DNA from: Foetidibacter luteolus
GTDB taxonomy: Bacteria > Bacteroidota > Bacteroidia > Chitinophagales > Chitinophagaceae
Length of the DNA stretch: 64,000 bases
Reading direction: 5' to 3'
NCBI RefSeq assembly: GCF_009650435.1
Contig: NZ_VVIP01000043.1
Coordinates: 273,517 to 337,516, forward strand
The notes beneath the pieces were generated by a model. That model made no database searches and was not told the origin of the DNA. It was given only the letters and a program-made list of their open reading frames with translations. Position numbers and translations under genes: made by a program. This document shows, in pieces, positions 17,781 to 25,701 of this stretch; positions within the stretch are counted from its first letter, which is position 1, and each line of letters begins with the position of its first letter.

Positions 17781-17954
17781 GGAACACGGATGACACCGAT
17801 AAAATGGATTTTCACTGTTTGTTTTCGCATTTGCGAAAACATCCATTAAAAAATCAAATCTACACACCAGGAAAAGCATGGATTTGCACGACTAATGCTG
17901 CATTGCAGCATTAAAAATCCTGCGTATCCGTTCCATCCGTGTCATCCGTGTTCC
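17781..17954. mobile_element. MITE-like element with 20-bp terminal inverted repeats and two internal hairpins
   Basis: The ends GGAACACGGATGACACCGAT (17781-17800) and ATCCGTGTCATCCGTGTTCC (17935-17954) are inverted copies with one mismatch. Inside are two perfect hairpins: TGTTTTCGCA-TT-TGCGAAAACA (17820-17841) and TAATGCTGCATTGCAGCATTA (17893-17913). There is no ORF and no clear target duplication. It could be a non-autonomous transposable element or a folded repeat. Confidence 0.6.
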
Positions 17955-17983
17955 ATTTAATATATGTGTACACACGGTAGCTA

Positions 17984-18145
17984 TGGGTGAGGGATTGAAG
18001 CGGATACCCCGGTGAGGCCATGGCGGCGGGACTCTGTGCCGGAGGATGAACACAAGCGAGGAAAAGCAACTAAATGTTGCTTTGACGAAGGTTGCGAACG
18101 CAGCTCTGTCCGACCCCTTGCGATAGCTTGGGGGCACCCCCAAAA
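17984..18145 (-). repeat. REP-B long-form copy
   Basis: From the plus strand: GGGTGAGGGATTGAAGCGGATACCCC at the start, a middle module with the hairpin AAGCAACTAAATGTTGCTT and GACGAAGGTTGCGAACGCAG, then CCGACCCCTTGCGATAGCTTGGGGGCACCCCC. It shares the long middle module with 31699 and 39687. Confidence 0.82.
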
Positions 18146-18330
18146 CCCAAGTACGAAGGTAGAAGTACGAAGTACCTTTTCTATGTAAGATGTTAGATGT
18201 GGGGTGTACGATGTAAACAAGTACTGATTTACGAAATACGTAGTACTTTTTTATGTTAGATGTGGGGATGTATGATTTAAAACAACCCACTCACCATTCA
18301 CCACTCACCACTCACGAAAAACACTCCACT
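18146..18330. repeat. Low-complexity stammering repeats next to REP-B
   Basis: The sequence is built from variants of GTACGAAGTAC, ATGTAAGATGTTAGATGT and GTGTACGATGTAAAC, then CACTCACCATTCACCACTCACC units up to 18330. The first part matches the reverse complement of 55121-55248, so it travels with REP-B. No gene is supported here. Confidence 0.7.
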
Positions 18331-18334
18331 CACC

Positions 18335-19096
18335 CTAGCGGGCAAGATAACCACCATCAACAGGATAGTGACTGCCTGTTATAAAAGATGCTTTATCCGA
18401 GCTTAACCACACAACCAGCTCGGCCACTTCGTTTGACTCGCCCAGGCGGCCTATGGGATGCAGCGGCACCAGCAGGGAATTTTTCACCTGGTCATCCATG
18501 CCCGCGGCAGAAAGCAGCGGCGTATTAATGAAAGCCGGGCCAACCGCGTTTATACGGATGCCTTTGAATGAGTATTCCAACGCTGCTGTTTGCGTTAAAC
18601 CTATAACACCATGCTTGGCCGCCACATACCCGGCAGACCCTGCAAAAGCTACAGCGCCAAGAATAGATGAATTGTTTACAATAGCACCAAAACCCTGTTT
18701 TTCCATTTGCTGCAACTGGTACTTCATGCAATAAAACACGCTATCGAGATTAACGGAAATAATGTGATGCCAACCTTCAATACTCATCTGGCCAACAGGA
18801 TTAATCTCTCCGCCTATGCCAGCGTTATTAAACGCTGCATCCAGCCGTCCGTAATTATCTACAGTAGCTTTTACCAGCAGGGCGCAATCTTCCGCATTAC
18901 TTACATCGGCCTTAACAAATATGGCTTTACCACCCTGCTTTTGTATAGCATCCGCAACCTGTTGCCCTGCCTCCCCATTAATATCCGATACCACCACCGA
19001 AGCGCCGTAAGCGGCATACAGCATGGCTGCTGCCTGGCCTATGCCAGAAGCGGCGCCTGTAACGAGGGCTGCTTTACCTGTAAAATATTTTTCCAT
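18335..19096 (-). CDS. Short-chain dehydrogenase/reductase (classical SDR)
   Basis: A 253-residue Rossmann-fold oxidoreductase. The NAD(P)-binding TGAASGIGQAAA motif lies at 14-25, Asp near 38 (VVSDI) favours NAD(H), NNAG is near 90, catalytic Ser is in NNSSILG, and the YVAAKHG motif (about 156-162) supplies the Tyr/Lys pair. The C-terminal GSHYPVDGGYLAR is the usual SDR ending. The substrate cannot be predicted. It follows the 125-aa membrane protein by 33 bp on the same strand, suggesting an operon driven from the 19.5-kb divergent region. Confidence 0.93.
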   Translation of the reverse strand: MEKYFTGKAALVTGAASGIGQAAAMLYAAYGASVVVSDINGEAGQQVADAIQKQGGKAIFVKADVSNAEDCALLVKATVDNYGRLDAAFNNAGIGGEINPVGQMSIEGWHHIISVNLDSVFYCMKYQLQQMEKQGFGAIVNNSSILGAVAFAGSAGYVAAKHGVIGLTQTAALEYSFKGIRINAVGPAFINTPLLSAAGMDDQVKNSLLVPLHPIGRLGESNEVAELVVWLSSDKASFITGSHYPVDGGYLAR

Positions 19097-19129
19097 GCGT
19101 ACCTGTATAGCTGTTGTTATTAAACTTGT

Positions 19130-19507
19130 TTACGCCAGTAAATAAGAAGCTAAAGAAAAAAGGATAATGCCGGCATTTACTGCCCATGCAAGAAACAGGG
19201 CTGGCAAAGTAACTTTTGTCGGCTGGGCTGCCAGTGTTAAAGCAAGTGAAGGCACGTTAACTACACAGGCCAGTATCCATAAAGCGAAGTTGTTACCGCC
19301 AAAATAAACAATTGAAAACAGTGCGCAAGGCAGGGCCAGGCCAATTTGCCCCAACAATGTCAATGCTGCCCACATAAACCTTTTGTCTTCCTGCGTTGCG
19401 AACCAGCTAAAAAATCTTTTAACCGCGCCAGCTTCTGCAGTGTTTGTTTTTTTGTATGTGGCCGGAACAAAGCCGGTAACTTTTTGAGTGGTTAATACAT
19501 TCTGCAT
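19130..19507 (-). CDS. Small membrane protein of unknown function
   Basis: A 125-residue protein with a soluble N-terminal stretch (about 1-43) and three hydrophobic helices (about 44-66, 70-90 and 99-122). No known family recognised. It is the first gene of a minus-strand pair with the SDR gene. The FNR-like palindrome at 19581 lies 74 bp upstream of its start, nearly the same spacing as the identical palindrome upstream of ccoS (72 bp), which suggests the same promoter arrangement. Confidence 0.78.
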   Translation of the reverse strand: MQNVLTTQKVTGFVPATYKKTNTAEAGAVKRFFSWFATQEDKRFMWAALTLLGQIGLALPCALFSIVYFGGNNFALWILACVVNVPSLALTLAAQPTKVTLPALFLAWAVNAGIILFSLASYLLA

Positions 19508-19580
19508 ATACGAATCATTTTAGAACTGCAAAGCTTAAGATACAGGCGATGTTAAAACCTGACCGTGGCAAGGTACATGC

Positions 19581-19594
19581 ATGATTATTATCAT
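19581..19594. promoter_or_regulatory. FNR/CRP-like palindrome, identical to the cco site
   Basis: ATGAT-TATT-ATCAT, the same 14 bases as at 8337-8350, in the divergent region between the 19130-19507 gene and the flavin split-barrel gene. The distance to the minus-strand start mirrors that at ccoS. Confidence 0.72.
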
Positions 19595-19708
19595 GTTCTG
19601 GATAGCTTCCTGTTTATGCATACCGGCCTGACGAGCATCAGTAACCATGCTGACAGGCGTCATTGCCACGGGCCGGCTGCATTTGTATTTTCATTAAAAT
19701 TATTTGCC

Positions 19709-20182
19709 ATGATAGGAATGCTTGAAGACGCCCAGATAGAAGATGTGCTGAGAAAACAGCTTGTCGGGCGCATTGGTTGCCATGCGGATAACCTTACTTA
19801 CGTGGTACCAATCAGTTATGCTTATGAAAACGGTTTTATTTATGCACACACTTATGAGGGCCAGAAACTTGACATGATGCGAAAAAACCCATCTGTTTGC
19901 TTTGAAGCAGATACCATGGAAAATATGGCCGCCTGGAAAAGTGTTATATGCCAGGGTTATTTTGAAGAGGTTACTGATGAAGCCGAACGTATTAAAGGAA
20001 TTCGCCTTTTGCTTGACAGGGAGTTGCCATTCATTTCCAGCGAAACCGTTCATCTTACACCTCAATGGCCATTTTCCTCAGATGAATTTGATATGGTGAA
20101 GGGTGTTATATTCCGCATTAAGCTGCTTGAAAAAACAGGCCGTTACGAAATACAGGCCGCTACCAAATATTATGCTTCTTAA
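19709..20182 (+). CDS. Pyridoxamine 5'-phosphate oxidase-like FMN split-barrel protein
   Basis: A 157-residue protein of the PNPOx-like split-barrel superfamily, closest in layout to the NimA/flavin-nucleotide-binding group. LVGRIGCHADNLTYVVPISYAYENGFIYAHTYEGQK is the typical FMN-barrel N-terminal half, with the W..VICQG strand later. Such proteins bind FMN and reduce small molecules; the substrate is unknown. I use ATG 19709 (a second Met is at 19718). A longer frame from 19565 would run through the FNR-like palindrome and is unlikely. It is followed after 45 bp by the Usp gene. Confidence 0.88.
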   Translation: MIGMLEDAQIEDVLRKQLVGRIGCHADNLTYVVPISYAYENGFIYAHTYEGQKLDMMRKNPSVCFEADTMENMAAWKSVICQGYFEEVTDEAERIKGIRLLLDRELPFISSETVHLTPQWPFSSDEFDMVKGVIFRIKLLEKTGRYEIQAATKYYAS

Positions 20183-20227
20183 AGCGGTGCGGTACAAAAT
20201 ATTTAAACAAACTTTCAAAGCCATTTT

Positions 20228-21067
20228 ATGGAAAAAATATTAGTTGCTTTTGACGGCGTTAAATTAAACATGCCGGCCCTTGACTTTGCCGCCTTCCTGG
20301 GCAGGCTTACCGGCTCCGCAGTAACAGGCATTTTCCTGGAAACCATTAATGATGCAGAAAGGTTAAGCATGGAAGAAAGAAACAAATATAATTACCTGAA
20401 CCCTGGTATAGACGAAGAAACGGTGGCTTACCGGGAAAAAATTGACATAGTAAGCCACAACATTCTTTTGTATAAAGATGCCTGCCAAAGCAGAGGGGTG
20501 CGTTGCAATGTGCACCGCAACAGGGCGTTTCCTGCACAGGAAATAATTAATGAAAGCAGGTATGCCGATGTTATTGTGATGGACGGCGAAACTTCCTTCC
20601 GTGAAAAGTTTGAAGGCAGCCCCACTAACTTTATAAAAACGGTTTTAAAAGAAGCGGAATGCCCTGTAATTATAGCGCCAGAAACATTTGATGAGATAAA
20701 TGAAATTGTATTTACTTATGATGCTTCCGCATCAAGCATTTTTGCCATTAAACAGTTCACCTACCTGTTTCCGGAATTGAAAGACAAAAAGATTACTGTG
20801 CTGCAGGTACAGGAGGATGACACTACGGCTACCCTGGAAAAATATAATTTTAAAGAGTGGCTGAAAAAGCATTATAACCTGACAGTATTTGAAATCATCC
20901 GGGGCCAGGCAGAAGCAGAGCTGTTTTCTTACCTGTTTAAAAAGAAAAACACTTTTATTGTAATGGGCGCTTACGGCAGAAGCAGCATTTCGAGGCTCTT
21001 CAGCCCCAGCCATGCAGATTTGTTAATCAAGACTTTAACCCACCCATTTTTTATAGCGCACCGGTAA
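20228..21067 (+). CDS. Tandem-domain universal stress protein
   Basis: A 279-residue cytosolic protein made of two Usp domains (about 1-145 and 150-279). The first begins KILVAFDGVKLNMPALDFA, and the second ends with VMGAYGRSSISRLFSPSHAD. The latter resembles the ATP-binding GxxGRSxxxRxxxxS pattern of Usp proteins but lacks the usual first Gly spacing. Tandem Usp proteins are common in oxygen-limitation regulons. It sits 45 bp after the flavin-binding gene, and a terminator follows. Confidence 0.93.
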   Translation: MEKILVAFDGVKLNMPALDFAAFLGRLTGSAVTGIFLETINDAERLSMEERNKYNYLNPGIDEETVAYREKIDIVSHNILLYKDACQSRGVRCNVHRNRAFPAQEIINESRYADVIVMDGETSFREKFEGSPTNFIKTVLKEAECPVIIAPETFDEINEIVFTYDASASSIFAIKQFTYLFPELKDKKITVLQVQEDDTTATLEKYNFKEWLKKHYNLTVFEIIRGQAEAELFSYLFKKKNTFIVMGAYGRSSISRLFSPSHADLLIKTLTHPFFIAHR

Positions 21068-21108
21068 ATAAGATACTTTTTATGGGGGGAATATGTATGG
21101 ATTATTAG

Positions 21109-21135
21109 TGGCTTCTTTAAAAGAAGCCATTTTTT
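21109..21135 (+). terminator. Rho-independent terminator after the Usp gene
   Basis: TGGCTTCTTT/AAAGAAGCCA stem with almost no loop, followed by TTTTT. It closes the flavin-binding/Usp operon. Confidence 0.75.
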
Positions 21136-21205
21136 GTGAAGTTAGGTGTAGGAATAACTTTCAAAGCTATCTTTATGCATAGAAGTATATTCTTTTGATA
21201 CCCAT

Positions 21206-22828
21206 ATGATCATGAAACAACTCCTATACCTGGCTTTGCTTTCTATTTTTACCTTTTTTGCCTGTAATACCGGCACTAACAAAAACACCCTGCTCTCACA
21301 GAAAAGTCTTCAAACTCAAACTTTCATAATTAATACGGCCAGGGATACAGTTGTGCAAACGGCAAACGGCGCCATGCTGAAAGTACCTGCTGGCACTTTG
21401 GAAAATAAAAACGGAGCAACCGTTACGTTACTGGTAAAAGAAGCTTTTACTCTTCAGCAGATCATCAAAGCTGGGCTTTTTACAGCATCAAATAGTCAAC
21501 CACTAAGCAGCGGCGGCATGATTTATATAGATGCAAAAGAAAGCTCACAAATAATTTTCAAGCAGCGCATACAGGTAGCAATACCATCTGATTTTCTGCA
21601 ACCCGGCATGCAGCTTTATAAAGGTGCGCAGCAAGCTAATGGACAAATAAACTGGGACAGCCCTGAAAATTTACCAGAAAACAAACAGCTTAATAATCTG
21701 GAATACGGGAAACAAATATTCGTGAACAACTGCGCAAGCTGCCATGCCGTTGGCAAATGTCTGACTGCCCCTGATCTTGCGCATTTTATGAAAAGATTTC
21801 CGCCGGATGAAAGTAACTCCATATACTATTTTCACTACACAGAACTTTATAGGATGTTTTCTGAAATGGGCGCACAAGACACAGCGAGGCATGCACATTA
21901 TGATTTGCCCGATAACTACAAATGCAATCTTCAAAAACTGTCTGGTATGGCTGCAGGCGTACCATTTCCAAGTTTGTCATTCTCAGATAGGCTTGCCATT
22001 ATGAAGTACGTGCAGAATGAAAGCGACAGGCGTAACCTTAGACTTCCTGAGCATGCATACCTGAAAGATTGTGTGGACAGTTGTGAAACTTATATAAGGC
22101 TAACCGGTAAACTGAATAAACTAAAAAACCTCTCCATAAGCGAACGGCAGAGGTTATCAAGTGAGAATGGTCCAATGTTTTCGGATAACAATGAACCCGG
22201 CGCTGCCCCACCTACAACAACTGTTGCAGATTTTGATGAAAAAGTGAGTCCCCAATATTTTGGAGCCACATACTACCAGTTTTCTATTGAGAATTTTGGC
22301 TGGTACAATATTGATATATTGTTGAAGGGGATTGAAGGGGTTAGTGAGAGCAAATTATTGGTAAGAATAGTTGGTGAATACCGCAAAAGAATAAGCATTT
22401 CCCTAATTATACCATCACGCAAGGTATTTGTAGCAGGTGGCCCCGCAGGACAAAATACTGATTCGTACGCTTTCTACAGTACAAACGGTAGCATACCCCT
22501 CCCGCAAAAAGAAAAGGCCTTTGTATTAGCTGTAACTGAGGAAAATGAAAAAATCGCTTTTGCAGTACATGAATTTGTAATAAAGCCTAACCAGGAATTT
22601 AGCATAGAATTAAAAGAAGCGTCAAAAGAGGCGGTTGAAAATGCAGTTCAAAAATTAAATATAGAAAATTTTACCGTCAGCGTCAGCAAGACTGAAAATG
22701 CAGATTCCATAATTCTATTAGATAAAGAAATTAAAGACATAGAACTGCAGTTAAAAAAGGCGGAAAAGCTAAAACCCGGAAATTGCGATTGTGATTGTGG
22801 TATGCCCGTTGCTGAAAGAGCCTATTGA
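21206..22828 (+). CDS. Cytochrome c domain-containing lipoprotein
   Basis: A 540-residue exported protein. The N-terminus MKQLLYLALLSIFTFFAC is a lipoprotein signal (lipobox ending at Cys20). Residues about 35-150 form a beta-rich domain with GAMLKVPAGTLENKNGATV, a pattern seen in Bacteroidota surface proteins. A cytochrome c-like domain follows, with heme motif CASCH (near 174-178), and then a long C-terminal region of unknown fold ending in Cys-rich NCDCDCGMP. An extracytoplasmic electron-transfer role fits the neighbourhood, but partners are unknown. The Met at 21212 is an equally good start. Confidence 0.82.
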   Translation: MIMKQLLYLALLSIFTFFACNTGTNKNTLLSQKSLQTQTFIINTARDTVVQTANGAMLKVPAGTLENKNGATVTLLVKEAFTLQQIIKAGLFTASNSQPLSSGGMIYIDAKESSQIIFKQRIQVAIPSDFLQPGMQLYKGAQQANGQINWDSPENLPENKQLNNLEYGKQIFVNNCASCHAVGKCLTAPDLAHFMKRFPPDESNSIYYFHYTELYRMFSEMGAQDTARHAHYDLPDNYKCNLQKLSGMAAGVPFPSLSFSDRLAIMKYVQNESDRRNLRLPEHAYLKDCVDSCETYIRLTGKLNKLKNLSISERQRLSSENGPMFSDNNEPGAAPPTTTVADFDEKVSPQYFGATYYQFSIENFGWYNIDILLKGIEGVSESKLLVRIVGEYRKRISISLIIPSRKVFVAGGPAGQNTDSYAFYSTNGSIPLPQKEKAFVLAVTEENEKIAFAVHEFVIKPNQEFSIELKEASKEAVENAVQKLNIENFTVSVSKTENADSIILLDKEIKDIELQLKKAEKLKPGNCDCDCGMPVAERAY

Positions 22829-22871
22829 AATAGAATACAACAAAGGATACATTACCGGTTAGCTCAGTAAG

Positions 22872-22938
22872 GAAGCGAACGTACAAGAGTGCGACGCAAC
22901 GGAAGCTCAATAGTAATTCCTGCTGCCGGGCCCATAAA
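22872..22938 (-). repeat. REP-A type 2 copy (partial)
   Basis: GAAGCGAACGTACAAGAGTGCGACGCAACGG (core at 22890-22899), then CAATAGTAATTCCTGCTGCCGGGCCCATAAA. It sits between convergent genes. Confidence 0.75.
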
Positions 22939-22980
22939 TTCTTGTCTCTGATAACGGATAGTGGTTGAAAATGCTCACAT

Positions 22981-24069
22981 TCACTTATTAAACACTAATT
23001 CCGTCACCTCAATATTGGCCCAGTTAAAATCGCCGGTTTTCAATTTCCAGGTCACTTTGTTCTTATGTGGTATGCGCATACCATTAAACACTTTGTAATC
23101 CGTCATTTCAACCAGCCATTTCTCAGGTTTGGCGTCTTTGCCGCTGCCCATGTAACGCCAGGCCTCAAAGCTTTTGATATCTCCACTGGGTTTAAATTTC
23201 ATGATACCAGAAACCGTGATGCCTTTGTATGTCATTACCGCCCTGGCTGCAGTATCGTCAATAACCTGCCAGCTAATGTAATTGCTTAAGGCCGCTGTGG
23301 GAAACCAGGTAATTTCTGCCAGGTAGCGTAACATAGTAGCTGTATTTGTTTTATCATCGCCGGTTGCGGAAGCAACGTTGATTAACGACCATAACTTTAT
23401 ATCCATTTCACCTTTGCCATCACAAAACCTGTCACGCCCGGTAAGCGTTAACAGCGGCATCATCCGTGCCTTTACCTGCCAGTTAAACTGCGGTTGCTGT
23501 ACAGTAAAGTATTGCGTAGCTTCAAAAGGCATCCAGCGGCTGCCGGGTTTGGTACGCATTTCACCAACCTGCCGCAACCATACTGTACTGGTTAACTGCT
23601 TGCCTACAACGCCGGAATGCCGCAACCATTTTTGTACAACAGCGGGCAAGTGTGCAAGCATTTCAACGGTAATCACAGTGTCCGTTTCATGTGCCTGCAA
23701 ACGCATGGCCGATACTTCCTGCCTTATTTTGGCTGTAAAACGCTGTTGCGCAAATGCCGGTATGGCCACAAGGAGTATCAGAATGTTTACAAGCGTACCG
23801 GCCGTTGCATCTTTCCACGAAATAATTATCAGCGCCTGCGAAGCAACAACCGCTACCAATACCGGTATTAGCCAGCTATCTTTTTTAAACAGCCATAAAG
23901 TACCGGCTGCAAAAAACAGAACAGCAGCCAGCAGCCATCCAACACCTGCCGCCCGGGAAATACTGGCTGTTACCCGTAACAGTTGATGATAACTAAAAGC
24001 AGTGGTAAAGCCTGCCAGGTGTATAAACCCATGCAGGAATAAAATAAAGGCAAAAACATAACGAAGCAT
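22981..24069 (-). CDS. Membrane protein with C-terminal DUF6544/DUF6920-type domain
   Basis: A 362-residue protein. The N-terminal third has four hydrophobic helices (about 4-24, 38-59, 66-84 and 91-109) and begins MLRYVFAFILFLHGFIHLAGF. The C-terminal two thirds form a beta-rich domain with VWLRQVGEMRTKPGSRWMPF, QPQFNWQVKARMMP and IPHKNKVTWKL. I recall this pattern from an uncharacterised DUF6544/DUF6920-type family; the family name is given with moderate confidence. Function unknown. Confidence 0.8.
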   Translation of the reverse strand: MLRYVFAFILFLHGFIHLAGFTTAFSYHQLLRVTASISRAAGVGWLLAAVLFFAAGTLWLFKKDSWLIPVLVAVVASQALIIISWKDATAGTLVNILILLVAIPAFAQQRFTAKIRQEVSAMRLQAHETDTVITVEMLAHLPAVVQKWLRHSGVVGKQLTSTVWLRQVGEMRTKPGSRWMPFEATQYFTVQQPQFNWQVKARMMPLLTLTGRDRFCDGKGEMDIKLWSLINVASATGDDKTNTATMLRYLAEITWFPTAALSNYISWQVIDDTAARAVMTYKGITVSGIMKFKPSGDIKSFEAWRYMGSGKDAKPEKWLVEMTDYKVFNGMRIPHKNKVTWKLKTGDFNWANIEVTELVFNK

Positions 24070-24134
24070 AGAAGGATGATTTTATAACCAGTGTGTAATG
24101 CAGTTAAATTAAAGGCTTTCGCAAGTTCAAAAAG

Positions 24135-24148
24135 CTGATTTATCTCAG
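24135..24148. promoter_or_regulatory. Weak FNR-like palindrome upstream of hsp20
   Basis: CTGAT-TTAT-CTCAG, nested in the perfect palindrome GCTGA...TCAGC. It matches the FNR consensus at 7 of 10 positions and lies in the divergent region between the 22981-24069 gene and hsp20. Confidence 0.3.
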
Positions 24149-24228
24149 CAACAGTAATGACTGCCATTATTTTTACAACCTCTCTGCAACAATAGCTTTG
24201 TTCCCTCATCAATCATCAACAAAACAAT

Positions 24229-24235
24229 AAGGAGG
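24229..24235 (+). promoter_or_regulatory. Strong Shine-Dalgarno sequence of hsp20
   Basis: AAGGAGG ending 4 bases before the ATG at 24240. Bacteroidota genes usually lack a strong Shine-Dalgarno match, and most genes in this window do, so this suggests high translation. Confidence 0.7.
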
Positions 24236-24239
24236 TTTT

Positions 24240-24683
24240 ATGGCAACACAAGCTTTATCCAGGTTTTCAGAAGGCATGCCCTCTGTATTTGAGGATTTTT
24301 TCAGACCATGGAACGAATGGTTTGAAAACGGCAGCCTGTTAAACAAGACCCTGAAAATACCTGCCGTAAACATTACAGAAACCGCACAGGCCTATAACGT
24401 TTCGTTGGCAGTGCCTGGCTTCAAAAAAGAAGATTTCAACATAACCCTTGATGGAGGTATGCTAACCATTAGCAGCAGTAAGGAAGAACGGAAAGAAGAG
24501 AAGGAAGAAAAAGTAACCCGCAAAGAATATAATTACGCTTCTTTCAGCCGCAGTTTTTCTTTACCGGAAGAAGTAAACACAGACAATATTGAAGCTGGCT
24601 ATGAAGATGGCATCCTTAAGATTTCCCTTCCCAAAAAGGAAGAAGTTAAAAAAGCATCTGCCCGGTTGGTAACCGTAAAATAA
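24240..24683 (+). CDS. Hsp20/alpha-crystallin small heat-shock protein
   Basis: A 147-residue small heat-shock protein. The alpha-crystallin domain runs from about residue 40 (VNITETAQAYNVSLAVPGFKK) to about 135. It includes FNITLDGGMLTISSSKE, the RKEYNYASFSRSFSLPE region and the GILKISLPK segment. It holds unfolding proteins for refolding by other chaperones. A strong Shine-Dalgarno precedes it and a good terminator follows. Small heat-shock proteins are frequent members of low-oxygen regulons. Confidence 0.95.
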   Translation: MATQALSRFSEGMPSVFEDFFRPWNEWFENGSLLNKTLKIPAVNITETAQAYNVSLAVPGFKKEDFNITLDGGMLTISSSKEERKEEKEEKVTRKEYNYASFSRSFSLPEEVNTDNIEAGYEDGILKISLPKKEEVKKASARLVTVK

Positions 24684-24704
24684 CTGGTTACCCTGTGAGG
24701 ATAT

Positions 24705-24732
24705 GCCCTGCCATAACCGGCAGGGCTTTTTT
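24705..24732 (+). terminator. Rho-independent terminator after hsp20
   Basis: GCCCTGCC-ATAACC-GGCAGGGC stem-loop followed by TTTTTT. Confidence 0.85.
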
Positions 24733-24772
24733 GCAGGCTATACCGGCAGCATGATGGATATCCTGCCTGTGC

Positions 24773-24786
24773 CTGATGCAAATCAT
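24773..24786. promoter_or_regulatory. FNR/CRP-like box upstream of the 24824 lipoprotein
   Basis: CTGAT-GCAA-ATCAT has the full TGAT-N4-ATCA core and lies 37 bp upstream of the start, within the short space between the hsp20 terminator and the next gene. Confidence 0.6.
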
Positions 24787-24823
24787 ACCGCCCTGAGAAG
24801 CATATTAATACTTTACACGGGTT

Positions 24824-25468
24824 ATGAAAATCATTTACAATTTACTCATCCTAACAGCCGTACTGGCAACAGGTTGCAGGCCATCCGCAATAACAACTTC
24901 ATGGAGAACCAAGGATAGCCTGCCATTGCACTATAACAGGATACTGGTAATGGGCGTCGCACAAAACAGAAACGCCAATAACGCAGTGTTGGAAGAAATG
25001 GAGAGTCATTTATCAGGAGACCTTAAGGATCTCGGGTATAATGCCGTAACCGCTACAGATGAGTTTACCGGGCAGTCTTTTATGGGATGGGATGAAGAAC
25101 AGATTACAAGCCAGCTTAACAGCCGCGGAATTGATGCTGTGCTTACCGTTGTTTTGCTCGACAGCAAAACAGAATGGAAGCACCTTCCCCGCGATATGGA
25201 CTATGCCGCCAACGACTACTATTACAGCAGTTTTTGGGGTTACCGCAACGCCTTACAGAATATTCTTGTAAAGCCGGTTGTAAGCTATGCAAATACGCAG
25301 TATTTCTGGGAAAGCAGCCTGTACAACCTGCAAACCAAAAAACTGGCATGGAATGCCACAACAAAGGCTTTTGACGAAGAAGACACTAACCAAATGGCCC
25401 ACCGGTATGGCCGCCTGGTGGTAAAACGAATGGTAAAAATGCAGGTACTTAAACAACAAATAAATTAA
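24824..25468 (+). CDS. Lipoprotein of unknown function
   Basis: A 214-residue exported protein with lipoprotein signal MKIIYNLLILTAVLATGC (acylated Cys18). The mature part begins TSWRTKDSLPLHYNRILVMG and has alternating strands and helices (EEMESHLSGDLKDLGYNAVTATDEF; NSRGIDAVLTVVLLD), reminiscent of DUF4136-like or penicillin-binding-activator folds, but I cannot assign it. An FNR-like box lies just upstream, and a small membrane protein follows after 17 bp. Confidence 0.82.
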   Translation: MKIIYNLLILTAVLATGCRPSAITTSWRTKDSLPLHYNRILVMGVAQNRNANNAVLEEMESHLSGDLKDLGYNAVTATDEFTGQSFMGWDEEQITSQLNSRGIDAVLTVVLLDSKTEWKHLPRDMDYAANDYYYSSFWGYRNALQNILVKPVVSYANTQYFWESSLYNLQTKKLAWNATTKAFDEEDTNQMAHRYGRLVVKRMVKMQVLKQQIN

Positions 25469-25485
25469 CCATAAAAACAATTGTT

Positions 25486-25683
25486 ATGAAGTGCAACGTT
25501 GGTAAAACAGACAGGAATATACGCATATCCGCAGCCATCCTTATAACCGCCATTGGTGTTTATTTTACATCCTGGTGGGCGCTGGTTGCCATTGTACCCT
25601 TAATAACCGCATTTGCGGGCTTTTGCCCATTGTACGCATTACTTGGCATTAATACCTGCCGCAGAACTATAAAGGTGAACTAA
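25486..25683 (+). CDS. Small DUF2892/YgaP-like transmembrane protein
   Basis: A 65-residue protein: MKCNVGKTDRNIRISAAILI, then two hydrophobic helices with FAGFCPLYALLGINTCR between and after them. The N-x-G-x-x-DR-x-IR start and the CPLYxLLGxxTC motif are characteristic of the DUF2892 (YgaP-like) family, where the cysteines may take part in sulfur transfer. It is co-directional with the lipoprotein gene. Confidence 0.88.
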   Translation: MKCNVGKTDRNIRISAAILITAIGVYFTSWWALVAIVPLITAFAGFCPLYALLGINTCRRTIKVN

Positions 25684-25701
25684 CAACTATCAGCACGCCG
25701 G

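Noticed and set aside
17892..18290. Frames containing GVPPSYRKGS or GVPPSCARGRAF peptides (also at 11531, 31703, 55240 and 63226)
   Set aside because: They are translations of REP-B in several frames; the same peptide at many places follows from the repeat, not from a protein family.
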